The position numbers and the translations under genes were made by a program. A stretch of 64,000 nucleotides of DNA. Origin: Pseudoroseomonas cervicalis. GTDB taxonomy: Bacteria > Pseudomonadota > Alphaproteobacteria > Acetobacterales > Acetobacteraceae. The notes under the pieces are model-generated. The model worked only from the letters and a program-made list of their open reading frames with translations. It ran no database searches and was not told where the DNA came from. The stretch lies in the NCBI RefSeq assembly GCF_030818485.1, contig NZ_JAUTAJ010000004.1, positions 1,095,001-1,159,000 of the forward strand, in the 5' to 3' direction. Of this stretch, positions 42,322-50,775 are shown piece after piece (within the stretch, counting starts at the first letter, position 1; every line of letters starts with the position of its first letter).

Positions 42322-42452
42322 CTTCGTGCAGGCGGGGGCTGGTTTGCGGTGTGGAGGCCTTTCCTTCACCGAGGCCGCGCATCATGGTGCGCGGCGCAAG
42401 GCGCGGACGGGTCCCCTGCCCGCCGCGCGCCGGGCAACCGGGAGAATACAGA

Positions 42453-43643
42453 GTGAACGAGTCTCTACTGACCCAGCTCCGCGGCCTGCAGCCGGAGCTG
42501 GCGACGATCCGCCAGGACATCCACGCCCATCCCGAGATCGGCATGGAGGAGGAGCGGACCGCGGCGCTGGTCGCCGCCCAGCTGCGCGGCTGGGGCATCG
42601 AGGTGACCGAGGGCGTCGGCCGCCACGGCGTTGTCGGCACGCTGAAGGGCAGCCTGCCCGGCCAGCGCGCCATCGGGCTGCGCGCCGACATGGACGCGCT
42701 GATGATCACCGAGGCCACCGGCAAGCCCTATGCCTCGACCCATGCCGGGCTGATGCATGCCTGCGGGCATGATGGCCACACCACCATGCTGCTGGGCGCC
42801 GCGAAGTATCTCGCGCAGCACCGCGATTTCGCCGGCACCGTGCAGTTCATCTTCCAGCCGGCCGAGGAAGGCCGCGGCGGCGCCAAGGCGATGCTGGCCG
42901 ACGGGCTGTTCGAGCGCTTCCCGGTCGACGCCGTCTACGGCCTGCACAACATGCCGGAGCTGCCGCTCGGCCATTTCGCCATCCGCCCCGGCCCCTTCAT
43001 GGCGGCCCCGGATCGCTGGGTGGTGACCTTCCGCGGCACCGGCGGGCATGGCGGCGCGGCGGCGCATCTCTCCACCGACGTCACCGTGCTGCAGGCGCAG
43101 TTCATCCTGGCGCTGCAGACCGTGGTCAGCCGCAACATCGCGGCGATCGACGCCGCCGTGATCAGCGTCGGCGCCATCGAGGGCGGCTCCTTCGGCTCGA
43201 CCAATGTCATGCCGGCGGAGATTCGGCTCGGCGGCACCGCCCGCTCCTTCACCCCCGCCGTGCGCGACACGATGGAGCGCCGCATGACCGAGCTGGCCGA
43301 GGGGCTGGCCGCCAGCTTCGGCTGCACCGCCGAGGTGGCGTATCGCCGCAACGGCACGCCGCTGGTCAACCATGCCGAGCAGACGGTGGTCGCTGCCCGC
43401 GCCGCCACCGCGCTGGCCGGCGCGGACCGGGTGAACGACCAGGCCCCCGCCTTCACCGGCGGCGAGGATTTCGCCTACATGCTGGAAGCGCGGCCCGGCG
43501 CCTTCATCTTCATGGGCCAGGGCGCCGGCGGCGCCACCTCGGAAGGCCTGCACACGCCGACTTATGATTTCAACGATGATGCCATTCCGCACGGCGTCGG
43601 CTACTGGGTCAGCCTGGTGCGGGAGGAGCTGAAGCTCGCCTGA
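42453..43643 (+). CDS. M20D amidohydrolase (hippurate hydrolase-like)
   Basis: A 396-residue zinc amidohydrolase of the M20D group, which releases amino acids or indole-acetate-type acids from N-acyl amino acids. Motifs: IRQDIHAHPEIGMEE, LRADMDALMI, HACGHDGHTTMLLGAA and QPAEEGRGGAKAML. The start is GTG at 42453, with GGGAGA 7 bases upstream; an ATG at 42351 in frame would add 34 residues outside the family. The natural substrate cannot be read from sequence. Confidence 0.93.
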   Translation: MNESLLTQLRGLQPELATIRQDIHAHPEIGMEEERTAALVAAQLRGWGIEVTEGVGRHGVVGTLKGSLPGQRAIGLRADMDALMITEATGKPYASTHAGLMHACGHDGHTTMLLGAAKYLAQHRDFAGTVQFIFQPAEEGRGGAKAMLADGLFERFPVDAVYGLHNMPELPLGHFAIRPGPFMAAPDRWVVTFRGTGGHGGAAAHLSTDVTVLQAQFILALQTVVSRNIAAIDAAVISVGAIEGGSFGSTNVMPAEIRLGGTARSFTPAVRDTMERRMTELAEGLAASFGCTAEVAYRRNGTPLVNHAEQTVVAARAATALAGADRVNDQAPAFTGGEDFAYMLEARPGAFIFMGQGAGGATSEGLHTPTYDFNDDAIPHGVGYWVSLVREELKLA

Positions 43644-43766
43644 GGCGCGGCCGCGCCGCGCAACCCGCCCGGCCCTGCCCCGTTCGCCCCGAACGCGGGC
43701 CGGGCCGGCGTGACCATGAGAGACATGCCCTGGCTTGGGGCGATGCGAAGAGAAGGACGAGGGCCG

Positions 43767-44210
43767 ATGCGGATTGCGGCAGCGATTCTGGGGGCGGGTC
43801 TGGTGCTGGGCCTCGGCCTGACGCCGAGCGAGGCGCAAAGCCCCGAGCCGCCCCATGCCTGGGCCTTCGGCAGCTGGACCGGCGGCTATTTCCCCGCCGC
43901 CGACGCCCAGGGGCCGCGCTGCACCGGCCAGCCCAGCGTCATCATCACCCGCGACGTGGTGATGCGCTCGAGCCCGCTGGAGGTGCCCTACCGCCAGCGC
44001 ATGATCGAGACGGCGACCGCCCAGCCCAACGGCCTGGTCATCCGCCTGACGCCGGTGACGCCGCCCGGCGCCCGCAACGTGCCCCCCGGCATCGGCTTCG
44101 GCTGCGATGGCGATCCGAACCTGCTGCGCATCGAGCGCCGCGGCGATGGCGAGATCGTCTTCCCCAACTGCGCCGAATTCCCGGCGCCGCTGAAGCGCTG
44201 CTCCAACTGA
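43767..44210 (+). CDS. Small secreted protein, unknown function
   Basis: A 147-residue protein with a clear Sec signal peptide (MRIAAAILGAGLVLGLGL, likely cleaved after SEA near residue 23). The mature part has four cysteines (in RCTGQ, FGCDG, PNCAEF and KRCSN), which could form two disulfides in the periplasm. I know no family for it. The ATG at 43767 has AGAAGGACGAGG upstream; an earlier in-frame ATG at 43710 would hide the signal peptide. Confidence 0.75.
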   Translation: MRIAAAILGAGLVLGLGLTPSEAQSPEPPHAWAFGSWTGGYFPAADAQGPRCTGQPSVIITRDVVMRSSPLEVPYRQRMIETATAQPNGLVIRLTPVTPPGARNVPPGIGFGCDGDPNLLRIERRGDGEIVFPNCAEFPAPLKRCSN

Positions 44211-44284
44211 GGCCGGCCCGGCCGCCCTCAAGCGGCTGGAAAGGCTTCCTGCGCTAACGCTGTGCGCTCCCCCGGGAGGAGCGC

Positions 44285-45037
44285 ATGGCGGAGCGGGACG
44301 AGACTGAGCGGCTGATCGCCTACCGGCTGGACCAGCCCCTGCCGCCGATCCGCCCCGGCGCGGTGCGGCGGGACTGGATGGAGGCGAGCCCGAACGGCTT
44401 CGCCTATCGCTGCCTGCCGCTGACCATGGCCAATGGCCATGGCTGGGAGATCCTGGGCCAGACCGGCTTCGAGGCCAGCTGGAACGGTGGCGCGGCGCCG
44501 GAGGATGTCACCATCCGGGTGACGCAGCCCGGCGCCATGGCCCCCTGCGCGCATTTCGGCAGCGGCATCCTGACCTTCCCCATCCCCGCGCTGCTGCGCA
44601 CCCCGCCGGGCATCGGCCTCTGGGTCAGCGGCCCGCCCAATGCGCCGAAGGACGGCATCGCCGCGCTCTCCGGCCTGGTCGAGACCGATTGGGCGCCGAT
44701 GACCTTCACCATGAACTGGCGCTTCACCCGCCCCGACCAGGTGGTGCGCTTCCGCCCCAATGAGCCGATCTGCTTCTTCTTTCCGGTGCCGCTCGGCCTG
44801 GCCGAGGCGATGCGGCCGGAGAGCCGCGCGCTGGACGACAGGCCGGAGGAAGCGGCGGGCTACCGCGCCTGGCAGCAGGGCCGCGACGCCTTCAACGCCG
44901 CGCTGAGGGAGGCCGGGTCGGAGGCGCAGCGCCAGGGCTGGCAGCGCCACTATCATCGCGGCGAGGCGCCGGGCGGCGGCAGCGCGCCCTCCCACCGCAC
45001 CCGGCTGCGGCTGCGGCCCTTCCCGGCGCCGCCCTGA
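44285..45037 (+). CDS. Conserved hypothetical protein (probably DUF6065)
   Basis: A 250-residue cytoplasmic protein without signal peptide or membrane helix. It has a conserved-looking core: RRDWMEASPNGFAYRCLPLT, NGHGWEIL, PGIGLWVSGPPN, WRFTRPDQVVRF and NEPICFFFPVP. This resembles the uncharacterised family DUF6065 as I remember it; the match needs a profile search. The ATG at 44285 follows GGGAGGAGC. It stands between a secreted protein and a convergent histidine kinase gene. Confidence 0.75.
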   Translation: MAERDETERLIAYRLDQPLPPIRPGAVRRDWMEASPNGFAYRCLPLTMANGHGWEILGQTGFEASWNGGAAPEDVTIRVTQPGAMAPCAHFGSGILTFPIPALLRTPPGIGLWVSGPPNAPKDGIAALSGLVETDWAPMTFTMNWRFTRPDQVVRFRPNEPICFFFPVPLGLAEAMRPESRALDDRPEEAAGYRAWQQGRDAFNAALREAGSEAQRQGWQRHYHRGEAPGGGSAPSHRTRLRLRPFPAPP

Positions 45038-45064
45038 GCCCGGCCGGGGCAGGCCGCCCGGCCA

Positions 45065-46411
45065 TCAGGCCGGCAGCGTCACCAGCGCCGTCAGCCCGCC
45101 ACCGGGGCGGTTCTGCAGCACCACATCGCCGCCATGCGCGCGCAGGATGTTGCGGGCGATGGGCAGGCCGAGGCCGGTGCCGCCGGTCTCCCGGTTGCGG
45201 CTGGTCTCCAGCCGGCGGAAGGGCTGGAACACGGCCTCCAGCGAATCCTCCGGAATGCCCGGCCCGTCATCCTCGATGCGCAGCCTCACCAGGGAGTCGC
45301 GGCCCGTCGGCGCCTCCAGCCGCAGCCGCGCATTGCCGGCATAGTTCAGCGCGTTGCCGACCAGATTGGCCAGCGCCCGCTTCAGCGCGATCGGGCGGGC
45401 GCGGATGCGCAGCCGCTCCGGCCCCTGGTAGAACAGCGCCTCGGTTTCCAGATCCGGCCGCGCATCGGCGGCCTCGTCCAGCACGGTGCGGCAGAGGGCG
45501 GCGAGGTCGAGCGGCACGGAAGGCTCGGTGGCTGAATCGTCGCGGGCAAAGGCCAGCGTCGCATTCACCATCGCCTCCATCTCGTCGAGATCGGCCAGCA
45601 TCTTCCGCCGCTGCTCGTCATCATCGAGGAATTCGGCGCGCAGCCGGAGCCGCGTGATCGGCGTGCGCAGGTCGTGGCCGATGGCCGCCAGCATCTGGGT
45701 GCGGTCGCCGACGAAGCGGCGGATGCGCTCGGCCATGGTGTTGAAGGCGCGCGCGGCCGTCGCGACCTCGAGCGGCCCGTTCTCCGGCAAGGGCGGCGTG
45801 TTGACGTCGCGGCCCAGCCGCTCCGCCGCGCGGGCCAGCGCCGAGACGGGCCGCGTCAGCCGCCGTGTCGCCCACAGGATCAGCGCCCAGGCGGCCCCCG
45901 TCATCAGCACGAAGGCGAAGAGGAAGGTCTCGGAATGCCAGGGGCGCGGCGGCGGCACGGAGAGCCGCATGTTCAGCCAGGGCCCGTCCGGCAGCTGCAT
46001 GGCCACCACCAGGATGCCCGGATGCGGCCCGCCGGCCACCAGCGCCTCCCGCGGGCGGAAGCGCGACAGCCCGCCGCCGATCAGATCCAGCCGGAACAGC
46101 CGGACCAGGGCCAGCGGCGCGCGCGGCATGCCCGGCCGCACCGCCGGCAGGTCGGAGAGGTCGACCACCAGCCCCGGCGGCAGGTCGATATCGTAGATCA
46201 TCGCCTCGCGCCGGTCGGGCGGCGCCAGCAGCACGGTGCGCCAGACGCCGAAGGCGCGGGCGCTGATCTCGCGCGAGATCGCCAGGCGCTGCAGGTCGAC
46301 GCGGTCCAGCGCGTGGATGGTCAGCCCCGCCGCCTGCACCAGCATCAGCGCCAGCGTCAGGAACAGCGCCGTCCGCCCGGCGAGGCTGCGCGGCAGGAGC
46401 CGGCGGATCAC
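45065..46411 (-). CDS. Sensor histidine kinase, EnvZ-like
   Basis: A 448-residue membrane kinase. It has two membrane helices (about residues 15-35 and 155-175) flanking a periplasmic sensor region, a HAMP linker (RRLTRPVSALARAAERLG), the phosphoacceptor H-box (AAIGHDLRTPITRLRLRAEF), the N-box ALANLVGNALNYAG and the G-boxes IEDDGPGIP and GGTGLGLPIARNI. The start overlaps the stop of the response regulator gene by 4 bases, so both are co-translated. The signal sensed is unknown. Confidence 0.93.
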   Translation of the reverse strand: MIRRLLPRSLAGRTALFLTLALMLVQAAGLTIHALDRVDLQRLAISREISARAFGVWRTVLLAPPDRREAMIYDIDLPPGLVVDLSDLPAVRPGMPRAPLALVRLFRLDLIGGGLSRFRPREALVAGGPHPGILVVAMQLPDGPWLNMRLSVPPPRPWHSETFLFAFVLMTGAAWALILWATRRLTRPVSALARAAERLGRDVNTPPLPENGPLEVATAARAFNTMAERIRRFVGDRTQMLAAIGHDLRTPITRLRLRAEFLDDDEQRRKMLADLDEMEAMVNATLAFARDDSATEPSVPLDLAALCRTVLDEAADARPDLETEALFYQGPERLRIRARPIALKRALANLVGNALNYAGNARLRLEAPTGRDSLVRLRIEDDGPGIPEDSLEAVFQPFRRLETSRNRETGGTGLGLPIARNILRAHGGDVVLQNRPGGGLTALVTLPA

Positions 46412-47190
46412 CCGGCCGCCTGGCCCGCCTGCGGCGCGGCGCCACCGGCGGGAAGGCTGGCGCCGCGATCGGTGATCTTCTCCACCGTCGCCGCCAGCAC
46501 ATAGCCGCCGCCGCGCACCGTCTTGATCAGGGTCGGGTTGCGCCCGTCATCCTCGAGCTTGCGCCGCAGCCGGCTGACGGCCACGTCGATCGCCCGGTCG
46601 AAGGGCCCGGCCTGCCGGCCGCGCAGCAGGTCCATCAGCATGTCGCGGGTCAGCACGCGGTTGGGCCGCTCGACCAGGACCATCAGCAGCTCATACTCGC
46701 CGCCGGTCAGCGGCACCTCGACCCCGTCCTGGTTCATCAGGCGGCGGCGCGCCGGCTCCAGCACCCAGCCGGCGAAGCGGATGGATTTCGCCGGCGGCTC
46801 CTGGCTGGTGGTGCCCTCGCCATGGGCGCGGCGCAGCACGGCGCGGATGCGGGCCAGCAGCTCGCGCGGGTTGAAGGGCTTGGCGACGTAATCGTCGGCG
46901 CCCAGCTCCAGGCCGACGATGCGGTCGGTCTCCTCGCTCATCGCCGTCAGCATGACGATGGGCACATCGGACTGGCCGCGCAGCCAGCGCGCGAAATCCA
47001 GCCCCGATTCGCCCGGCAGCATCAGGTCGAGCACCACCAGGTGGTAGCGCCCGAGCGGCCAGAGCCGCCGCGCCTCGCGCGCATCGCGCGCGGCGGTGAC
47101 GCGGCAGGATTGCCGCTCCAGGAATTTCGACAGCAGGTCGCGGATTTCCCGGTCGTCATCCACGACAAGAATATGCGGAGGCGGTTCCAT
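46408..47190 (-). CDS. OmpR-family response regulator
   Basis: A 260-residue regulator. The receiver domain has the acidic pair D11-D12 and the phosphorylated D55 in LVVLDLMLPG; the C-terminal winged helix is recognisable (LTGGEYELLMVLVERPNRVLTRDMLMDLLRG, then FDRAIDVAVSRLRRKLE). Start could be ATG 47190 (used here) or the in-frame ATG 12 bases earlier at 47202. It is transcribed before its partner kinase. The target genes are unknown. Confidence 0.92.
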   Translation of the reverse strand: MEPPPHILVVDDDREIRDLLSKFLERQSCRVTAARDAREARRLWPLGRYHLVVLDLMLPGESGLDFARWLRGQSDVPIVMLTAMSEETDRIVGLELGADDYVAKPFNPRELLARIRAVLRRAHGEGTTSQEPPAKSIRFAGWVLEPARRRLMNQDGVEVPLTGGEYELLMVLVERPNRVLTRDMLMDLLRGRQAGPFDRAIDVAVSRLRRKLEDDGRNPTLIKTVRGGGYVLAATVEKITDRGASLPAGGAAPQAGQAAG

Positions 47191-47373
47191 GAGCTCGACC
47201 ATAGTCGGGATATGGCGATGATGCCTGCCCGGCATGTTACAGGCTTTTTCCGCCGCGCGCGCCGTTGCGCTTCGTATCATTGCGACGGTGTTTTTTGGCC
47301 GCCCCGCCCGCCCCGCGCCCGTTGCGGGCCGCCAACGCTTCCGCCGGCCGGGTGCCAGGGCTAGGATCGGCGC

Positions 47374-47931
47374 GTGTCGAGCACCGTCAAGCCCCTGCAG
47401 ACCCGTGCCCAGGCCCGCCCTCCGCGCGACCGCCGGCCGCGGGCGCGCGACTGGGGGCGGCTCGGCCTCGCCCTGCTGGCCTGCCTGGGCGCCACGCTCC
47501 TGATCGCCCTGCTCTCCGAGCACGAGCGCGAGCCGCCGCTGCTGGTGGCGCACCGGCAATTCCTGGTGGCGTCCTGGGGCGGCGCGGCCGCCGCCCCTGC
47601 AACCGCCCCGGCCGCCGCCCTGCCCGACCTGTCCCGCTTCGGCCTGTCGCTGCGCCGGGCCGAGCCGGTCGCCGGCGGGGTCTATGGCGGCTATGAGGGC
47701 GCGGGGGGCTGCCGCCTCGGCCTCTGGGCCGGGCCGGCGGGCGCCGCGCCGCGCCGGGCCCCGTCGGGCTGGTCGATGGCCCTGGTGCCGCGCGGCGCCG
47801 AGACCTGGTGGCTGGTCGCCGGAGAGGCGGTGGGGCCGCGCCGGCTCGGCCTGCTCGCCACCGCTCTGGGGCGGGAAGCCTCCGGTCTGCCGCCCGCCGG
47901 CGCCCCCGCCGAGCCGGCCTGCGGCGCATGA
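47374..47931 (+). CDS. Single-pass membrane protein, unknown (anti-sigma-like tail)
   Basis: A 185-residue protein starting with GTG at 47374. Residues 1-27 are polar and basic, about 29-48 form one membrane helix (LGLALLACLGATLLIALL), and the rest would be periplasmic. The C-terminal part (CRLGLWAGPAG, WSMALVPRGAETWWLVAGEA) has the look of the periplasmic half of transmembrane anti-sigma factors, but no sigma gene is adjacent, so this is only a resemblance. The stop overlaps the DNA glycosylase ATG by 4 bases. The 183-base gap upstream is the shared region divergent from the response regulator. Confidence 0.65.
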   Translation: MSSTVKPLQTRAQARPPRDRRPRARDWGRLGLALLACLGATLLIALLSEHEREPPLLVAHRQFLVASWGGAAAAPATAPAAALPDLSRFGLSLRRAEPVAGGVYGGYEGAGGCRLGLWAGPAGAAPRRAPSGWSMALVPRGAETWWLVAGEAVGPRRLGLLATALGREASGLPPAGAPAEPACGA

Positions 47932-48584
47932 GCCACCGCATGGCCGACGCGCCGCGCCCCGCCTGGGCGGCGGCGGGGCTGGCCGCGCTGGCCGAATCCG
48001 ACCCCGATTTCGCCGGCATCGAGGCCGCGGCCGGCCCGCTGCCCTGGCGCAGCCGGCCGCGCGGCTTTGGCGGGCTGGCGCGCACCGTGCTCGGCCAGCA
48101 GATCAGCAACCAGGCGGCCGGCGCCATCTGGCTGCGATTCGCTGCCCTGCCCGGGGCGCTGGAGCCCGCCGGCCTGCTGCGGCTGAGCGACGAGGCCCTG
48201 CGCGGCGCCGGCCTGTCGCGCCCGAAGGTCGCGCATCTGCGCGGCCTGGCCGAGGCCTGCCTGGAGGGGCGGCTGCGCCTGGAGGAGCTGCCCGCCATGG
48301 GCGATGCGGAGGCGGTGGCGCATCTCTCGGCGCAGCGCGGCCTCGGCCCCTGGACGGCGCAGGTGCATCTGCTCTTCGCCGAGGACCGGCCGGACATCTT
48401 CCCCGAGGGCGATGTGGCGCTGGCCGCCTCGGCCGCGCATCTGAAGCGCATGGAAGCCCGCCCCTCGCCGCGCGCGCTGACGGCGCTCAGCCTGTCCTGG
48501 CGGCCCTGGCGCTCGCTGGCGGCGCGGCTGCTCTGGCACCATTGGCGGCATGTCACCGGCCGCCCGGCGGGCGAGGAACCCTAG
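47928..48584 (+). CDS. DNA-3-methyladenine glycosylase, AlkA-like (HhH-GPD)
   Basis: A 218-residue base-excision repair enzyme. The HhH-GPD fold is marked by LARTVLGQQISNQAAGAIW, SRPKVAHLRGLAEACL, the hairpin AQRGLGPWTAQVHLLFA and the catalytic aspartate in FPEGDVALAAS. It lacks the iron-sulfur cysteines of MutY/Nth, so an alkylated-base substrate is likely. The start ATG overlaps the membrane-protein gene upstream. Confidence 0.9.
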   Translation: MSHRMADAPRPAWAAAGLAALAESDPDFAGIEAAAGPLPWRSRPRGFGGLARTVLGQQISNQAAGAIWLRFAALPGALEPAGLLRLSDEALRGAGLSRPKVAHLRGLAEACLEGRLRLEELPAMGDAEAVAHLSAQRGLGPWTAQVHLLFAEDRPDIFPEGDVALAASAAHLKRMEARPSPRALTALSLSWRPWRSLAARLLWHHWRHVTGRPAGEEP

Positions 48585-48664
48585 GGTCTCGCGATGATGT
48601 GCCAGGCGGGGCCGGCGGCGGCGCCTATCCTGGCGCCCGACATGCAGCCCGGAGGCATCCTGCC

Positions 48665-49348
48665 GTGAAGCCCTTCCTCCGCAGCCTCCTCGCGGCCCTG
48701 CTCTGGGCCGCCGCGCCCGCCGCCCAGGCGACGCCGCCCGATACGCTCAGCCTGCGCGACGAGCTGTTCGGCGTCGCGCCCTGCTGCGTGCTGGTGATGC
48801 GGGTGACCAGCGACAATCTCGGCCTGTATGACGGCACCCACCGGGATGCCGTGCTGGTGGTGATCGACCGGCGCAGCGGGGAGGAGCGGCAGCACCCGGT
48901 CTATCGCATCACGGGCCGCGCCGGGCAGGAGCAGGCGGTGCCGCTGCCCGGCGCGGCCGCCCCCTACGCCCTGCTGGGCGGCATGCGCGGCCTGCCGCTG
49001 TCCCAGGCGGATGGGCTGGTCTCGGCATTCCGCGCCGTCACCCGCGAGGCAGACACCCTGGTGGTGACGGGCGAGGATGGCCCGCCGATCCGCGCCGGCA
49101 TCCCGGCCCTGCTGCGGCGGCTGGAGGCCTCGGTGGCCGGGCTGGCACAGGTGCTGGGCGATTACCCGCGCCCCGCCCCGGTCAGCACCGCCGACCTGCT
49201 GGAGGGGCGCGCCGGCCAGGGATCGGCCTGCCGCTTCACCGGCGCCTGGCGCGTCGGCGATCCGGCCAGCGGCCCGCCGGCCGAGCTGGTCCGCGTCGAA
49301 TGCCAGGCCGAGGGGGAGACCACCTCGGTCCTGCTGCCGCTGCGCTAG
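48665..49348 (+). CDS. Secreted protein of unknown function
   Basis: A 227-residue protein starting with GTG at 48665, with GGAGG 9 bases upstream. The first 22 residues are a Sec signal peptide (KPFLRSLLAALLWAAAPAAQA). The mature protein has a CC pair (APCCVLVMRVTS) and two more cysteines near the C-terminus (SACRF, VECQ). No known domain is apparent. It is on the same strand as the glycosylase gene (81-base gap), but shared function is not evident. Confidence 0.7.
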   Translation: MKPFLRSLLAALLWAAAPAAQATPPDTLSLRDELFGVAPCCVLVMRVTSDNLGLYDGTHRDAVLVVIDRRSGEERQHPVYRITGRAGQEQAVPLPGAAAPYALLGGMRGLPLSQADGLVSAFRAVTREADTLVVTGEDGPPIRAGIPALLRRLEASVAGLAQVLGDYPRPAPVSTADLLEGRAGQGSACRFTGAWRVGDPASGPPAELVRVECQAEGETTSVLLPLR

Positions 49349-49406
49349 GGCCGGCCGGGGGCCCGGCCCTGGCCGGGCCGCGCGCCGCGTGACACTCTGC
49401 CGCATC

Positions 49407-50588
49407 ATGCCGAGCCTCCGCCTGTCGCCCCGCGCGCACGCCACCGCCGCCCCGCCCATCCCCGCCGCCCGCGCCTGGGCCGCCCGCTATGATGGCGCGG
49501 CCGGGCCGATGCTGGATTTGACCCAGGCGGTGCCCGGCTACCCGCCGCATCCCCTGATGCTGGAGAAACTGGCCGAGGCCGCCGGCAGCCGCGCCGCCGC
49601 CGCCTATGGCGCCATCGAGGGCGATGCGGCGCTGCGCGAGGCGCTGGCGGCGGAGATGGCGCGCTTCTATGGCGCTCCCATCCGCCCCGACCAGCTGGCC
49701 ATCACCGCCGGCTGCAACCTGGCCTTCACCATGGCGATGACGGTGCTGGCCGGCAGCGGCGATGCCGTGCTGCTGCCCACCCCCTGGTATTTCAACCACC
49801 GCATGACGCTGGAGCTGCTGGGCATCGATGCCCGGCCGCTCGAGACCCGCGCCGAGGACGGCTTCATCCCCGACCCGGAGCGGCTGGAGGCGGCGATCAC
49901 GCCCGAGACCCGCGCTTTGGTGCTGGTAACCCCGAACAACCCGACCGGCGCCATCTACCCGGCCGAGATCCTGCACCGCATCGCCGCGATCTGCCGCCGG
50001 CGCGGCCTCTGGCTGGTGCTGGACGAGACCTATCGCGACTTCCTGCCCGGGGAAGGCACCCCGCCGCACCGGCTGCTGGATGATCCGGACTGGGAGCAGG
50101 GTGTGGTGCAGCTCTATTCCTTCGCCAAATCCTATTGCATCCCGGGCCATCGCATCGGCGCCGTGCTGGGCGGCGGCGCCTTCCGGCAGGAGCTGCTGAA
50201 GGTGCTGGATTCCTTCCAGATCTGCCCGGCCCGCCCGGCGCAGCAGGCGCTGGCCTGGGCGATCCCGGCCCTGGCCGAATGGCGCGCCGGCAACCGCGCG
50301 GTGATGCAGGGCCGCGCCGAGGCGTTCCGCGCCGCCCTGGCGGAAACGCCGGAATGGCGCATCGACGCGCTCGGCACCTATTTCGCCTATCTGCGCCTGC
50401 CGGAGGACATGCCGGACTCGCCGCGGGCGGCCGAGGCGCTGGCGGCGCAGAGCGGGCTGCTCACCCTGCCCGGCAGCTTCTTCGGCCCCGGCCAGGCGCG
50501 GCATCTGCGCCTGGCCTTCGCCAATGCCGAGGCCGCCACCCTGGTCGCGCTGCCGCGCCGCCTGCGGCTGAGCCGAATCCCCGCCTGA
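49407..50588 (+). CDS. Class I/II PLP aminotransferase
   Basis: A 393-residue fold-type I aminotransferase. Visible motifs: LDLTQAVPGYPPHPLM at the start of the fold, AGCNLAFTMAM, LVTPNNPTGAIYP, VLDETYRDF with the PLP aspartate, and SFAKSYCIPGHRIG with the PLP lysine and phosphate-binding arginine. The lysine site and length are like aspartate/aromatic aminotransferases; the amino donor is unknown. It lies 187 bases before a branched-chain-type ABC transporter on the same strand, separated by a hairpin. Confidence 0.9.
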   Translation: MPSLRLSPRAHATAAPPIPAARAWAARYDGAAGPMLDLTQAVPGYPPHPLMLEKLAEAAGSRAAAAYGAIEGDAALREALAAEMARFYGAPIRPDQLAITAGCNLAFTMAMTVLAGSGDAVLLPTPWYFNHRMTLELLGIDARPLETRAEDGFIPDPERLEAAITPETRALVLVTPNNPTGAIYPAEILHRIAAICRRRGLWLVLDETYRDFLPGEGTPPHRLLDDPDWEQGVVQLYSFAKSYCIPGHRIGAVLGGGAFRQELLKVLDSFQICPARPAQQALAWAIPALAEWRAGNRAVMQGRAEAFRAALAETPEWRIDALGTYFAYLRLPEDMPDSPRAAEALAAQSGLLTLPGSFFGPGQARHLRLAFANAEAATLVALPRRLRLSRIPA

Positions 50589-50591
50589 GAC

Positions 50592-50621
50592 AAGGCACCC
50601 CGCAGCGCGGGGCGCCGCCTT
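50592..50621 (+). terminator. Hairpin after the aminotransferase
   Basis: An inner stem CCCCGC/GCGGGG (50598-50603 and 50607-50612, loop AGC) is extended by AAGGC (50592-50596) pairing with GCCTT (50617-50621). No T-run follows. Confidence 0.45.
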
Positions 50622-50775
50622 GCGCGGATAAAATCATCAAATTGAGCATAACCCCCCGTTTGGCGTCTTCCCGTGGCGGCGCGAGCGACTATTGTCAGGC
50701 GCAGCCGCGCCCCGCAGGGCGCATCGGGCCTTGCCGACGGCAGGGCCCCCAGGAACGCCCAGGAAGGACCATGGC

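Noticed and set aside
47223..47249. GCCTG-N12-CAGGC followed by five T, terminator-like
   Set aside because: It lies in a divergent promoter region with no gene ending there, and the stem is only 5 bp.
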